A model generated the notes under the pieces. The model did no database searches and was not told where the DNA came from. It saw only the letters and a list, made by a program, of their open reading frames with translations. The position numbers and the translations under genes were made by a program. Shown one piece after another: positions 1-8,599 of a DNA stretch of 39,949 nt; the stretch's first letter is position 1; every line of letters begins with the position of its first letter. Source of the DNA: an uncultured Clostridia bacterium (GTDB lineage: Bacteria > Bacillota > Clostridia > TANB77 > CAG-508); the NCBI GenBank assembly GCA_947623945.1, contig CANQHU010000016.1, positions 1-39,949 of the forward strand, given 5' to 3'.

Positions 1-4
1 CATT

Positions 5-98
5 TTTACTAAGAATTATATTTTAATTTTACTAAAATATCTTTGAACATTTTTACTAATATTTCAATATTAAAAACCGAACATTATTACTAAGAATT
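5..98. repeat. Imperfect TTACTAA direct repeats
   Basis: TTACTAA occurs four times, starting at 6, 29, 53 and 87, in a shared context resembling ACATTTTTACTAAGAATT. The spacing is irregular (23, 24 and 34). It sits at the window edge, so the array may continue to the left. No function can be assigned. Confidence 0.4.
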
Positions 99-130
99 CA
101 CAAAATATGTTAGGCTGATATGCAAAACTA

Positions 131-160
131 TTGACAAATATAATAAAAATTGAATATAAT
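131..160 (+). promoter_or_regulatory. Strong sigma-A type promoter for the small RNA candidate
   Basis: TTGACA lies at 131-136 and TATAAT at 155-160, with an 18-bp spacer. Both hexamers are perfect consensus. No protein gene follows for about 470 bp, so the likely product is the RNA that ends at the terminator near 337. Confidence 0.7.
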
Positions 161-193
161 AATACAGAATAACTTATTTACAGCTATGATAAA

Positions 194-304
194 AGCGGTT
201 TTACCATTCCATTAAAAAATGGGCATATAAAGTGGTTTTACTATTCCAGCAAAAAATAGGCATATAAAGTGGTTTTACCATTCCAGTAAAAAATGGATGT
301 AAAA
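194..304 (+). repeat. Three tandem 37-bp hairpin units
   Basis: Units start at 194, 231 and 268. Each begins with a purine-rich AGYGGTTTTA and carries a five-base-pair stem (CCATT/AATGG or CTATT/AATAG) around a nine-base loop. The units abut with no spacers, so this is not a CRISPR array. The 37-bp period is not a multiple of three, which argues against a repeated peptide. Confidence 0.7.
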
Positions 305-338
305 GAGTGGTAAGGGAAACTTTAACATCTCTTTTTTT
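301..338 (+). terminator. Intrinsic terminator with GAAA tetraloop
   Basis: AAGG (312-315) and CTTT (320-323) close a GAAA loop. An outer stem pairs AAAAGAG (301-307) with CTCTTTT (329-335), and a run of seven T follows (332-338). It ends the small RNA candidate. Confidence 0.65.
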
Positions 339-398
339 GTATGGAGCGAAAAATGGAAGAAAATAAGTTAAAAATGAATTTAATAAAAAAATAGATTA

Positions 399-431
399 AT
401 TGTCGGAAAAAAATTGATTTTATCCGACAAT
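399..431. repeat. Perfect 9-bp inverted repeat
   Basis: ATTGTCGGA (399-407) pairs with TCCGACAAT (423-431), and the A/T-rich loop could add an inner AAAA/TTTT stem. No T run follows, so it is not an obvious terminator. The role is unknown. Confidence 0.5.
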
Positions 432-529
432 CAGGTTAAAACATTAATGAGAGTTATAAAAAAATAATTGTATGAAGAATAAAAAATAAAAATCCGTAAA
501 AAAGGCTACACAAAAATGAAAAAATATGT

Positions 530-560
530 TATTATATAAAAGTACAAATTATATTTGTAC
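530..560 (+). promoter_or_regulatory. Possible yebC promoter -10 with adjacent operator-like palindrome
   Basis: A TATTAT box at 530-535 is followed at once by GTACAAATTATATTTGTAC (542-560), a perfect palindrome with 8-bp arms around TAT. Its position at the expected transcription start suits a repressor site. The -35 match is poor, so the promoter call is tentative. Confidence 0.4.
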
Positions 561-630
561 AACTATAAATTGTTTAATAAAAATTTAAAAAAATTCTGGC
601 ACAATTCAAAAAATAAAGGAGGAATTAACC

Positions 631-1350
631 ATGTCAGGACACTCAAAATGGCATAACATACAAGCAAAAAAAGGAAAAGCAGATGCAGCAAGAGGAAAAG
701 TATTTACAAAATTAGGAAGAGAACTATTAATTGCAGTAAAAGAAGGTGGACCAGATCCAGCAGGAAACTCAAAACTAAAAAGTGTAATAGCAAAATGTAA
801 AGCAGCAAACATGCCAAACGACACAATAAACAACGCAATCAAAAAAGCATCTAGCAGTAACGAAAACTATGAAGAAATTACATATGAAGGATATGGACCA
901 AACGGAGTTGCAATCATAGTAGAAGCAGCAACAGACAACAAAAACAGAACAGCAGCAGATGTTAGACATGCATTTGACAAAGCGGGAGGAAACTTAGGAA
1001 CAACAGGATGTGTTTCATATATGTTTAACAAAAAAGGAGTAATAGTAATAGAAAAAGAAACAACATCTATGGGAGAAGATGATTTAATGATGCTTGCACT
1101 AGATGCAGGGGCAGAAGATTTTCAAAGTTATGAAGAAGTATATGAAATAACAACAGAACCATCTGATTTCGAAACAGTTCGTGAAAAATTAGAAGAATCA
1201 GGAATAGAGTTTTTAGAAGCAGGAGTTCAAATGGTTCCAACTACTACAGTTTCATTAGATGAAAAGGGAGTAGAAAAAATGGAAAGACTAATAGATAACT
1301 TAGAAGATTTAGATGACGTATCTAATATTTATCATAATTGGGAAGAATAA
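631..1350 (+). CDS. yebC: YebC/PmpR family translation or transcription factor
   Basis: This 239-residue protein starts with the family signature [16 protein letters not shown] and keeps the GREL, DNKNRT and GTTG blocks of the YebC/TACO1 family, at the usual length (about 240). Family members have been described both as DNA-binding regulators and as factors that help ribosomes through difficult sequences such as proline runs. That second role is notable in a genome with apparent pausing codons, but the link is only inference. The start follows AAAGGAGG (about 616-622). CGG triplets at 903 and 983 are out of frame, and no shift is needed. It is transcribed ahead of the unknown gene at 1378 with a short gap. 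Confidence 0.95.
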   Translation: MSGHSKWHNIQAKKGKADAARGKVFTKLGRELLIAVKEGGPDPAGNSKLKSVIAKCKAANMPNDTINNAIKKASSSNENYEEITYEGYGPNGVAIIVEAATDNKNRTAADVRHAFDKAGGNLGTTGCVSYMFNKKGVIVIEKETTSMGEDDLMMLALDAGAEDFQSYEEVYEITTEPSDFETVREKLEESGIEFLEAGVQMVPTTTVSLDEKGVEKMERLIDNLEDLDDVSNIYHNWEE

Positions 1351-1377
1351 AATTATTGATAAAGGAGAAATCGAAAA

Positions 1378-3072
1378 ATGAGACATAAGAAAAATAAATT
1401 ATTATTAATAGTAATAATATTAGTAATCATTTTAATTTTATTAATAGGAGTAAGCATTGTATATTTTACAACTGATATATTTAAAGGAAATAAACAACTA
1501 TTTTTCAAATATGCATCACAAATGGTAGATGAAAAAGATGGGCTAATAAGTCAAAACTTAATAAATTATTTTGAAAAACAACAAAACACACCATATAAAA
1601 CTGATGGTATTATATCTGTAAATATAGATTCATCAGAAGAAAAATACGACAATGTAAATAACATGAGCTTAACATTTTCTGGACAAGCAGATATTGCAAA
1701 TTCTAAGTCAGAGCAAAATATTAGTTTAAACTATTCAGATGATGTTAATTTTCCGTTGATATACAGACAAATAGGAAGTACTATTGGGATTCAAACAGAT
1801 TATATTGGAAGTAAATTTATTTCAACCAGTAACATAAGTGGGCTATTTTCAGGAAATTCAAGCACGAGTTCAAGTTTAAGTTCAAGTTCGAGTTTAAGTT
1901 CAAGCACATTAGAGCAAGTTGAAAACTTACCAAACTTATCATTAAGTGAAGAAGAATTAGAGCACATAAAAGATACCTATCTAGCTACTTTAAACGAACA
2001 ACTAAAAGAAACTAACTTTACAAAAATAGAAGGAACAGATACAACTGGATATGCGCTAACGTTAACTGTACAAGAATTTAAAGACATTTTATTAGCAATG
2101 CTACAAACATTAAGAAATGATCAAGTTACATTAGCTAAATTAAATGAATATTTGCAAAATCAAGAAAATGCAAGTAGTATAACAACAAGTGACATAGATA
2201 GAACAATACAATCGTTTGAGCAAGCACAAGTAAACCCAGAAGACAATTCAAAAATTGCTATAATAGTTTATCAAAAAAATAAAAAAATTACAGGATTAGA
2301 ATTAAAAGTAGATGACGCAACAATAGCACAAATTACCAAAAAAAATGAAAACGATCAATTAGAATACAATATAGAAGTACAAGCAGAAACAAAAATAGGC
2401 GTAAATCTTAAATTTACTGGCTTACAGGATATGCAAGCAGTAGGAGAAAACTTTACAATATCAATAGAAATGGAAGAAAATAATTATCAATATAATTATA
2501 GTAACAATGTTCAATTTATAGACAGCTCTAACATAGAAGAATTTAGTGAAGAAAACAGCCTAAATTTAGACAACTTAGACGGAGGTGCTAAAATCACACT
2601 TTTACAAGCAATTGTAGAAAGAATTCAAATGGTAAATGCTAGTCAAATGCAAGAATTAGGATTGCAAGAAAGCGAAAATCCATTGCAATATATTATGCCT
2701 TCAACAAATACGTATACAAATTCAATGGATATTATAGAGAACAACAGCTTGAATGAAGCAGAAATAGCGGCTTTTAATAGTGGATTCGAAATATATGCAG
2801 GATCAAATGTAAGAGGAACAACAGTAAGAGGATTACTTTCTATTATAAGTGCTAACAATGGACTAGAAGAGGAAGAAGATGGTCAAAACAATCAAGAAGC
2901 ATCTAATAACCTTATAGAAGAAATTCATTTTGACGGAGCAGAATATGAAGTAAATGGGCAAAATATAACACTAATAAAAAGTAGTATAGAAACAGATAGT
3001 TATTATAGAGTAGAATTTGAAAAAGAAGAAAATACAGGCAGAATTTATAGAGTAGTAATAAATAAAAAATAG
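1378..3072 (+). CDS. Membrane-anchored extracytoplasmic protein of unknown function
   Basis: A lysine-rich start (MRHKKNK) and one hydrophobic segment at residues 8-30 suggest an N-terminal anchor with a large outside domain of about 530 residues. A serine-rich tract (residues about 160-178, bases 1861-1911) reads like a flexible linker. The remainder alternates polar strands and Asn/Glu-rich loops with no motif I recognise. It follows yebC behind an AAGGAG site and ends just before a terminator, so the two genes may be cotranscribed. In-frame CGG is absent. The function is unknown. Confidence 0.8.
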   Translation: MRHKKNKLLLIVIILVIILILLIGVSIVYFTTDIFKGNKQLFFKYASQMVDEKDGLISQNLINYFEKQQNTPYKTDGIISVNIDSSEEKYDNVNNMSLTFSGQADIANSKSEQNISLNYSDDVNFPLIYRQIGSTIGIQTDYIGSKFISTSNISGLFSGNSSTSSSLSSSSSLSSSTLEQVENLPNLSLSEEELEHIKDTYLATLNEQLKETNFTKIEGTDTTGYALTLTVQEFKDILLAMLQTLRNDQVTLAKLNEYLQNQENASSITTSDIDRTIQSFEQAQVNPEDNSKIAIIVYQKNKKITGLELKVDDATIAQITKKNENDQLEYNIEVQAETKIGVNLKFTGLQDMQAVGENFTISIEMEENNYQYNYSNNVQFIDSSNIEEFSEENSLNLDNLDGGAKITLLQAIVERIQMVNASQMQELGLQESENPLQYIMPSTNTYTNSMDIIENNSLNEAEIAAFNSGFEIYAGSNVRGTTVRGLLSIISANNGLEEEEDGQNNQEASNNLIEEIHFDGAEYEVNGQNITLIKSSIETDSYYRVEFEKEENTGRIYRVVINKK

Positions 3073-3085
3073 TTCTATAAAATAA

Positions 3086-3118
3086 AAAAGAGCATATAAT
3101 AAAATATGTTCTTTTTTT
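3086..3118 (+). terminator. Intrinsic terminator after the yebC operon
   Basis: GAGCATAT (3090-3097) pairs with ATATGTTC (3104-3111) and is followed by seven T. It separates this unit from the spoIIIA operon. Confidence 0.75.
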
Positions 3119-3202
3119 GTGCTTTAATATACTTTTAAATAAATTGAGAAATTATGCCTTATTATGTCTTCAAATAAATTAAGAAAGGGGATAAAACTTT
3201 AA

Positions 3203-4076
3203 ATGAAAAACATAGACGAAATATTAAGATACTTTCCAAGTCAAATTTATACTTTATTGACAAATACCATATTACAAAACAAGGGCTTAGAAGAAACTTT
3301 AGAAGAAATAAGAATTAGAGTAGAAAGACCAATTTTATTAAAAAGTAGACAAGCAGATATTGTAATTGAATATAAAGTAAATATAACAGAAATTTTACAA
3401 ACACTAGAAAAATTATGTGATAACTCAATTTATGCATATAAAACTCAAATTTGTGAAGGATTTTTAACAATAAAAGGAGGACATAGAGTTGGTATAACAG
3501 GAACTGCTGTGCAAGATGGAAATAAAATAATTAATCTAAAATATATAACCAGCCTTAACTTTAGAATTGCAAGAGAAATAATCGGGTGTAGCAATCACTT
3601 AGTAAGAGAAATGATAGATACTAAAAATGGCACAATCTATAATACCTTGATTGTATCTCCTCCTGGAAAAGGAAAAACTACTATGCTAAGAGATATTATT
3701 AGAAATATAAGCAATCGGTAGCAGTGATGGAATAACTTTTAAAGGAATGACGTGTGGAGTAGTAGACGAAAGAGGAGAAATTGCAGCAATGTATAAAGGG
3801 ATTCCTCAAAATGATATTGGAATTAGAACAGATGTAATAGAAAACATATCAAAATCAAAAGGAATAAGAATGTTAATTCGTTCTATGGCACCAGAAGTAA
3901 TTGCCTGTGATGAAATTGGTTCAAAAGAAGATGTTAGTGCAATTGAAGAAGGTTTAATTTGTGGTGTAAAAGGTGTTTTTACAATGCATGGAAAGACCAT
4001 GGAAGATATAAAACAAAATGCACAAATAAATAATTTAATAGAAACAAAACAAATAGAAAAAATATTTTTCTTATAA
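3203..4076 (+). CDS. spoIIIAA: Stage III sporulation ATPase SpoIIIAA (one CGG skip)
   Basis: SpoIIIAA is the cytoplasmic secretion-type ATPase of the mother-cell SpoIIIA complex. The joined protein has 290 residues, close to the 307 of Bacillus. It shows a Walker A loop (SPPGKGKTTM, about residue 153) and the family block CGVVDERGEIAAMYKG after the shift. The reading frame hits CGG at 3716, directly followed by TAG. Skipping the C gives Asn-Gly-Ser-Ser-Asp-Gly-Ile and continues to the stop at 4074. Without the skip, the protein ends just after the P-loop and would be inactive. The start follows GAAAGGGG. It heads the operon spoIIIAA-AH. Confidence 0.93.
3716..3719 (+). other. CGG skip site 1 (spoIIIAA)
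   Basis: AAT CGGT: Gly at residue 172. The unshifted frame meets TAG as the very next codon. Confidence 0.92.
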
Positions 4077-4152
4077 ATTAGTTCTAAATCAAAAAATGCA
4101 AGAATATAATATATCAAATTAAAACTATATAATGCAAGGAGTAATTTATAAA

Positions 4153-4662
4153 ATGCAAATTTTAAAATACATAATGCTATTTTTTATTTTAGTTGGATGC
4201 AGTTTAATTGGAAGGTATTTATCAAAAAAATATGTTGTAAGAGTAAAAGATTTAGAAGAAATGAAAAATGCTTTAAACATATTTAAATCAAAAGTAAAAT
4301 TTACATATGCGCCAATTCCAGAAATTTTTGGCGAAATCGCTAAAAACATAGATTATAATGTTGGACAAGTTTTTGAAAAATCAAAAGAAAAAATGAAAAC
4401 AAAAACAGCAAACACGGCATGGGAAGAAGCGGTAGAAGAAAGTAAAAATGGATTTACAAAAGAAGATAAATATGTATTAAAAACACTATCAAAATTATTA
4501 GGGCAAACAGATATAGAAGGTCAAGTTAGTCAAATAGAAATAACAGAAAAATTTTTAGAAAGCCAATTAAAAGAAGCACAAAAAGAAAAAGAAAAAAATG
4601 AGAAACTATATAGCAAATTAGGAACAACCATAGGGTTAGCGATTGTTATTATATTATGCTAG
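4153..4662 (+). CDS. spoIIIAB: Stage III sporulation protein SpoIIIAB
   Basis: This is a 169-residue protein with an N-terminal hydrophobic segment, a charged central helical region (KDLEEMKNALNIF) and a second hydrophobic segment at the C-terminus, the layout of SpoIIIAB (171 residues in Bacillus). The family resembles GspF-type platform proteins of secretion systems. I prefer the ATG at 4153, which lies 11 bases after AAGGAG (4136-4141). An ATG at 4132 would place that site inside the gene. It lies between spoIIIAA and spoIIIAC, as in all sporulating Firmicutes. Confidence 0.9.
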   Translation: MQILKYIMLFFILVGCSLIGRYLSKKYVVRVKDLEEMKNALNIFKSKVKFTYAPIPEIFGEIAKNIDYNVGQVFEKSKEKMKTKTANTAWEEAVEESKNGFTKEDKYVLKTLSKLLGQTDIEGQVSQIEITEKFLESQLKEAQKEKEKNEKLYSKLGTTIGLAIVIILC

Positions 4663-4680
4663 GAAGGAATTATAAAAATT

Positions 4681-4875
4681 ATGGATATTAACTTATTATT
4701 TAAAATAGCAGCAATCGGAATTTTAGTTGCTGTTTTGCATCAAGTTTTAGTAAGAGCAGGAAGAGAAGATCAAGCAATGATGACAACATTAGCAGGATTA
4801 GTAATTGTATTAACAATGGTAATAAAAGAAATTAGTGGATTATTTGACACAGTAAGAACTATTTTTAATTTATAA
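4681..4875 (+). CDS. spoIIIAC: Stage III sporulation protein SpoIIIAC
   Basis: A 64-residue membrane protein with two hydrophobic segments. It matches SpoIIIAC in size (68 in Bacillus) and in the conserved block LVRAGREDQA between the segments. It is a small integral component of the SpoIIIA channel. The start follows AGGAAGG, 18 bases after the spoIIIAB stop. Confidence 0.93.
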   Translation: MDINLLFKIAAIGILVAVLHQVLVRAGREDQAMMTTLAGLVIVLTMVIKEISGLFDTVRTIFNL

Positions 4876-4901
4876 AATAAAAGAAGGGAAACAATGCAAA
4901 C

Positions 4902-5288
4902 GTGGAAATCATAAAAATAATTGGAATTAGCCTAATTGGTTTAATAATAATCATATTGCTAAAACAATACAGACCAGAATTTGCAATATATATCAGCATA
5001 GCAACAGGACTATTAATTTTAATCCTTGTAATGGACAAATTACAAGGAATAGTATCATTAATACAATCGTTTGCAAATAGAGCCTCAATAAACAGTTCAT
5101 TTTTGCTATTGCTAATAAAAATAACAGGGATAGCATTTCTATCAGAATTTGCAGTTAGCATTTGCAAAGACTCAGGAGAAAGTGCAATCGCAAGCAAAAT
5201 AGAAATGGGAAGCAAAATTATAATAATAACAATGTCAATACCAATCATATCAAGCCTATTAGAACTAATATTAAAGATATTACCATGA
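4902..5288 (+). CDS. spoIIIAD: Stage III sporulation protein SpoIIIAD
   Basis: A 128-residue membrane protein with several hydrophobic segments, including LLLLIKITGIAFLSEF and the conserved CKDSGESAIASKIE stretch typical of SpoIIIAD. It starts with GTG (4902). The preceding in-frame region has no better start. It is a neighbour and paralogue-like partner of SpoIIIAC in the inner part of the channel. Confidence 0.92.
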   Translation: MEIIKIIGISLIGLIIIILLKQYRPEFAIYISIATGLLILILVMDKLQGIVSLIQSFANRASINSSFLLLLIKITGIAFLSEFAVSICKDSGESAIASKIEMGSKIIIITMSIPIISSLLELILKILP

Positions 5289-5362
5289 CAAAAATGTGTA
5301 TCTGGTGCCTGTCCCCACATTGACATTGGACATCGAAATCAAGATAGGAGTACTAATGAAAA
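5289..5362. other. Gap between spoIIIAD and spoIIIAE
   Basis: This 74-base gap interrupts an otherwise tightly packed operon. It includes a locally C/G-rich word (GGTGCCTGTCCCC, about 5303-5315) unlike its surroundings, which vaguely resembles the core of the 31-bp hairpin repeat found elsewhere in the window. I see no gene or clear hairpin. Confidence 0.3.
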
Positions 5363-6522
5363 ATGAAAGAAATAATGAAAAAAGTAACCATATTTTTGGT
5401 AATTATGTTTTTTATTTTAGTGCCTAATTCAATTGTAATAGCAAGCCAAGAAGAAGCAATTAAAGAACAACAAGAAGAATACAAAATTCAAGATTTTTTG
5501 AATAATTCTAAAAAGTATATGGGAGATGCTTTTGAAAATATAAATATTAAAGATGTATTGCAAGATGCGATAGATGGCGAAGTTGATAATTCGAGCTTTT
5601 TAAAAATTGTATTTCGATTACTAGGCAAAGAAGTAGTATCTTCTATAAGAGTAGTAGGAAGTATTTTAGTGATTATTGTTATACATAGCATTTTGAAGGC
5701 AATTAGCGAAAGCCTAGAAAATGATGGTATTTCTAAATTGATTTATTATGTGCAATATATATTAATTGTTACAATTATTATGACGAGTTTTACAGATATT
5801 GTGAAATTAGTGCAAGATACAACTAATAATTTAATAGGATTTATGAATTTATTAGTACCTCTTTTAATTACTCTTATGATGTCAACAGGAAGTATTACAA
5901 CAAGTGGAATTTTAGAACCCATAATTTTATTTGCCATTAATTTTATGGGAAATATTATCCAAAATATTATTATTCCATTAATGCTGATTTTTACAAGTTT
6001 AGTTATTATTTCAAAAATTTCTGATAACATAAAAATAGACAAGTTATCAAAGATGCTTAAATCAGGGGTGGTATGGTTTTTAGGGATTGTTTTAACAATT
6101 TTTGTAGGAATTATTTCTTTAGAAGGAACAATGTCAAGCAGTGTTGATCGGAATAACAGCAAAAACAACCAAAGCAGTTGTAAGTACAGCAATACCGGTA
6201 GTAGGAAAAATATTAGGAGATGCAGTGGATACTGTACTTCGGTGGTGGAATTATATTAAAAAATGCAGTAGGTTTTGTAGGTGTTATTGTTATTATAGGA
6301 ATTTGTATTATGCCAATTATAAAACTACTTGTCTTAACAGCAATATATAAAATACTTTCTGGAGTAACGCAAGTTGTTGCAGATAGTAAAATTACAGATT
6401 TATTAGACCAGACAGGAGATGTTTTTAAAATCTTTTTAGCAATATTAAGTAGTATTTCATTTATGATTATTATTGGAACTGCCTTGGTATTAAAGATTTC
6501 AAATAGTGGTATGATGAGGTAA
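5363..6522 (+). CDS. spoIIIAE: Stage III sporulation protein SpoIIIAE (two CGG skips)
   Basis: SpoIIIAE is the large polytopic membrane protein of the SpoIIIA complex. The joined protein has 385 residues (399 in Bacillus): a signal-like N-terminus, an exposed segment with LLGKEVVSSIR, then seven or so hydrophobic helices. The frame meets CGG at 6149 (after GAT) and, in the new frame, again at 6240 (after CTT). Skipping C both times gives a continuous SSSVDGITAKTTKAV and DTVLGGGIILKNAVGF, which is the conserved family region. Each of the three pieces alone is truncated. The ribosome site TAGGAG lies at 5345-5350. Confidence 0.93.
6149..6152 (+). other. CGG skip site 2 (spoIIIAE, first)
   Basis: GAT CGGA: Gly at residue 263. 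Confidence 0.92.
6240..6243 (+). other. CGG skip site 3 (spoIIIAE, second)
   Basis: CTT CGGT: Gly at residue 293, the first of a Gly-Gly-Gly run. Confidence 0.92.
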
Positions 6523-6526
6523 AAAT

Positions 6527-7153
6527 ATGGTAAAATTTTTAAGTTCGTGGGTAAAGACATTTGGATTGACAGTTGTAATTATATCCATTTTAGAAATGCT
6601 ATTGCCAAATAATAAAACAAAAAAATATATAAGAGTGGTAATGGGTATTTATGTAGTATTTACAATGATTTCGCCATTTATATCTAACAAGGAAATATTT
6701 TCAACATTTTCATCAATTGAAAATATAGAAAATATTGATTTAGATGAATATGCAACAAATCAAACGTCGATGGATAGAAGATTAGAAGAATTGTATGAAG
6801 ATGAACTAGAAAAAGATATTATAAAAAAATTAGATGAAAAAGGATATGAAGTGAAGAATTGCAAAGTCAAAGTATCTATATCAGGCAAGGAAGAAGAAAC
6901 GCAAATTACAAAGATTAAGGTGAATGCACAAAAATCAGAAAAAACACAAAAATCGGAAAAAAATGTAGATGATAATGTAGAAAATAAGATAGTTGCAGAA
7001 ATTCAAAAAATAAAACCAGTTGACACAAGAATTAAAAGCGAAAAAGAAAAATCTGAAAGTCAAAAAGGCTTAGATAAAACTGATATTCAAAACATAAAGA
7101 AATTTTTAATAGATGAATATGAGGTGAATGAAAAATGTTTGGAGATAAATTAA
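6527..7153 (+). CDS. spoIIIAF: Stage III sporulation protein SpoIIIAF
   Basis: A 208-residue protein (206 in Bacillus) with two N-terminal hydrophobic helices, the family block LLPNNKTKKYIRVVMGIYV, and a charged domain facing the space between mother cell and forespore. It overlaps spoIIIAG by 19 bases. A CGG at 6954 is out of frame (TCG GAA) and harmless. Confidence 0.93.
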   Translation: MVKFLSSWVKTFGLTVVIISILEMLLPNNKTKKYIRVVMGIYVVFTMISPFISNKEIFSTFSSIENIENIDLDEYATNQTSMDRRLEELYEDELEKDIIKKLDEKGYEVKNCKVKVSISGKEEETQITKIKVNAQKSEKTQKSEKNVDDNVENKIVAEIQKIKPVDTRIKSEKEKSESQKGLDKTDIQNIKKFLIDEYEVNEKCLEIN

Positions 7154-7776
7154 AAAAGTTAATTCCAAAAAATTTGAAACAACAAGGAGATCAAGACAAT
7201 AAAAAGAAAATTGAAAATTTAGTATTTTTTATAGTTTTACTTATTATAACAATTGTAATTATCAATATTGTATGGAATGGAAGTGGAAAAGTAAATAATA
7301 ACGAAAATAACATTAGTTCTAAACAATTAGCAAGTGCGACCAATAATACAAAACTAAAATCTGAAAAATTAGAAACAGATGAAACAGCATCAGATTTAAA
7401 AACAGAACTAGAAAATATTCTTGCAAAAATTCAAGGAGTGGGAGAAGTTAAAGCATTTATAAATTATTCTGAATCTAGCCAAATTGTTGCAATGTACAAT
7501 GAAACAACCAAGACGAGCAACACAGAAGAAAGTGATACATCAGGAGGTACAAGGAAAATAGAAGAAACAGACTCGCAAAAAGATATTATTTATGAAGAAG
7601 ATGACAATGGCACAAAAAAGCCAATTACACAAAAAGTAATTGAACCAAAATTAGAAGGTGCAATTATAACTGCAAAAGGAGCAAGTAATCCTGAAACAAA
7701 AGCAAATATCATACAAGCAGTAGAAGCCGTAACAGGGCTATCTGCTCACAAAATACAAGTGTTCGAAATGAATTAG
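7135..7776 (+). CDS. spoIIIAG: Stage III sporulation protein SpoIIIAG
   Basis: A 213-residue protein with one N-terminal membrane segment (residues about 25-42) and a soluble ring-forming domain. GVGEVKAFINY and GAIITAKGASNPETKANIIQ are the conserved SpoIIIAG blocks. In Bacillus it forms the large ring of the channel. The overlap with spoIIIAF suggests translational coupling. A 31-bp hairpin follows directly, before spoIIIAH. Confidence 0.93.
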   Translation: MFGDKLKKLIPKNLKQQGDQDNKKKIENLVFFIVLLIITIVIINIVWNGSGKVNNNENNISSKQLASATNNTKLKSEKLETDETASDLKTELENILAKIQGVGEVKAFINYSESSQIVAMYNETTKTSNTEESDTSGGTRKIEETDSQKDIIYEEDDNGTKKPITQKVIEPKLEGAIITAKGASNPETKANIIQAVEAVTGLSAHKIQVFEMN

Positions 7777-7806
7777 GTGTTTTTTGGGACGGGGCAAAAA
7801 AACACC
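7776..7806. repeat. Dispersed 31-bp hairpin, copy 1
   Basis: GGTGTTTTTT (7776-7785) pairs with AAAAAACACC (7797-7806) around the core GGGACGGGGC. Identical or near-identical copies lie at 23594 and, inverted, at 23677. Its place inside the spoIIIA operon argues that it attenuates rather than fully terminates. Confidence 0.75.
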
Positions 7807-7826
7807 CAATCGAAACGGAGAAAGGA

Positions 7827-8549
7827 ATGAAATTTTTTATGAAGGTTATTAAGAAAAATCAAATTATTGTATATGTTGTTGTTTTAATTTTAATGGTGGC
7901 AGGTTATTTAAATTATACAAGTTACACTGAAAAGCAGGTGGCTCTTGAAACTGCAATGCAGATGGAATCAAAAGATGGCGTAGAACTAGCAGATATTGGT
8001 GATGCAACTTTGGTAAATAGTAATGATGTTACTTCTTTAGAAGGAAATGATATCCAAGATACGCAAGAAACAAAGGAAACAAAAGAAGCACAAGAAAACA
8101 AAGTAATTCAAGATGTGCAAGAGATTAAAGAAACACAAGAAAACCAAGAAACGAAAGAAGTGCAAGCAACTCAAGAAGTTAAAGAAACTGCATCAAATTC
8201 AACAGACGATTACTTTGTACAATCTAAATTAGAAAGAGAATCAATGTATTCACAAATGCTTGAAACATACGAAAACGTCTTAAATAGTGAACATTCATTA
8301 GAAACACAAAGGCAGTCTGCAACACAAGAAATAGAAAAAATAAACAAAACAAAAAATGCTATTATGATATGCGAAAATTTAATAAAAACAAAGGGATTTG
8401 AAAACAGCATAATATTTGTAAATGGGGAAAGTGTAAATGTAATTATTAGAGCAGACGAACTAAAACAAGAAGAAATTGCGCAAATTCAAAACATTGTATC
8501 AAGAGAAATACAAAGTAAAATTGAAGATATACACATAACAAACAAATAA
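7827..8549 (+). CDS. spoIIIAH: Stage III sporulation protein SpoIIIAH
   Basis: SpoIIIAH is the bitopic mother-cell membrane protein that binds SpoIIQ across the intermembrane space. The 240-residue protein has one N-terminal helix (residues about 11-27), then a Gln/Glu/Thr-rich linker made of QETKE-like repeats (residues about 75-118), then the conserved YscJ/FliF-like domain containing NSIIFVNGESVNVIIR. The linker is longer than in Bacillus (218 residues in total). It is the last gene of the operon, followed by a terminator. Confidence 0.93.
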   Translation: MKFFMKVIKKNQIIVYVVVLILMVAGYLNYTSYTEKQVALETAMQMESKDGVELADIGDATLVNSNDVTSLEGNDIQDTQETKETKEAQENKVIQDVQEIKETQENQETKEVQATQEVKETASNSTDDYFVQSKLERESMYSQMLETYENVLNSEHSLETQRQSATQEIEKINKTKNAIMICENLIKTKGFENSIIFVNGESVNVIIRADELKQEEIAQIQNIVSREIQSKIEDIHITNK

Positions 8550-8569
8550 AATACATATAAAATACAAAA

Positions 8570-8599
8570 AAGGGCAAAAAAATAAGCCCTTATTTTTTT
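8570..8599. terminator. Bidirectional terminator
   Basis: AGGGC (8571-8575) pairs with GCCCT (8586-8590), with A-rich and T-rich flanks on both sides. It serves the spoIIIA operon on + and the convergent small regulator on -. Confidence 0.7.

Larger units (their letters stand above)
167..338 (+). ncRNA. Candidate small RNA of about 170 nt with three tandem hairpins
   Basis: A consensus promoter (131-160) and an intrinsic terminator (301-338) bracket this stretch. It has no plausible reading frame: the ATG at 187 opens only nine codons. Inside are three tandem 37-bp units, each able to form a short hairpin. Unit 2 keeps its stem by changing both partners (CCATT/AATGG becomes CTATT/AATAG), which suggests selection on RNA structure. 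I do not recognise a known RNA family. The 5' end is inferred from the -10 box. Confidence 0.5.

Noticed and set aside
194..304. CRISPR array
   Set aside because: The 37-bp units abut with no spacers, and no cas genes are present.
3716..3760. A single regulated frameshift of the prfB type
   Set aside because: There is no shared stop codon, slippery codon or internal Shine-Dalgarno, and unrelated genes are affected throughout the window.
5300..5340. Partial copy of the 31-bp hairpin between spoIIIAD and spoIIIAE
   Set aside because: Only a short G/C-rich word is similar, and no stem can be drawn.
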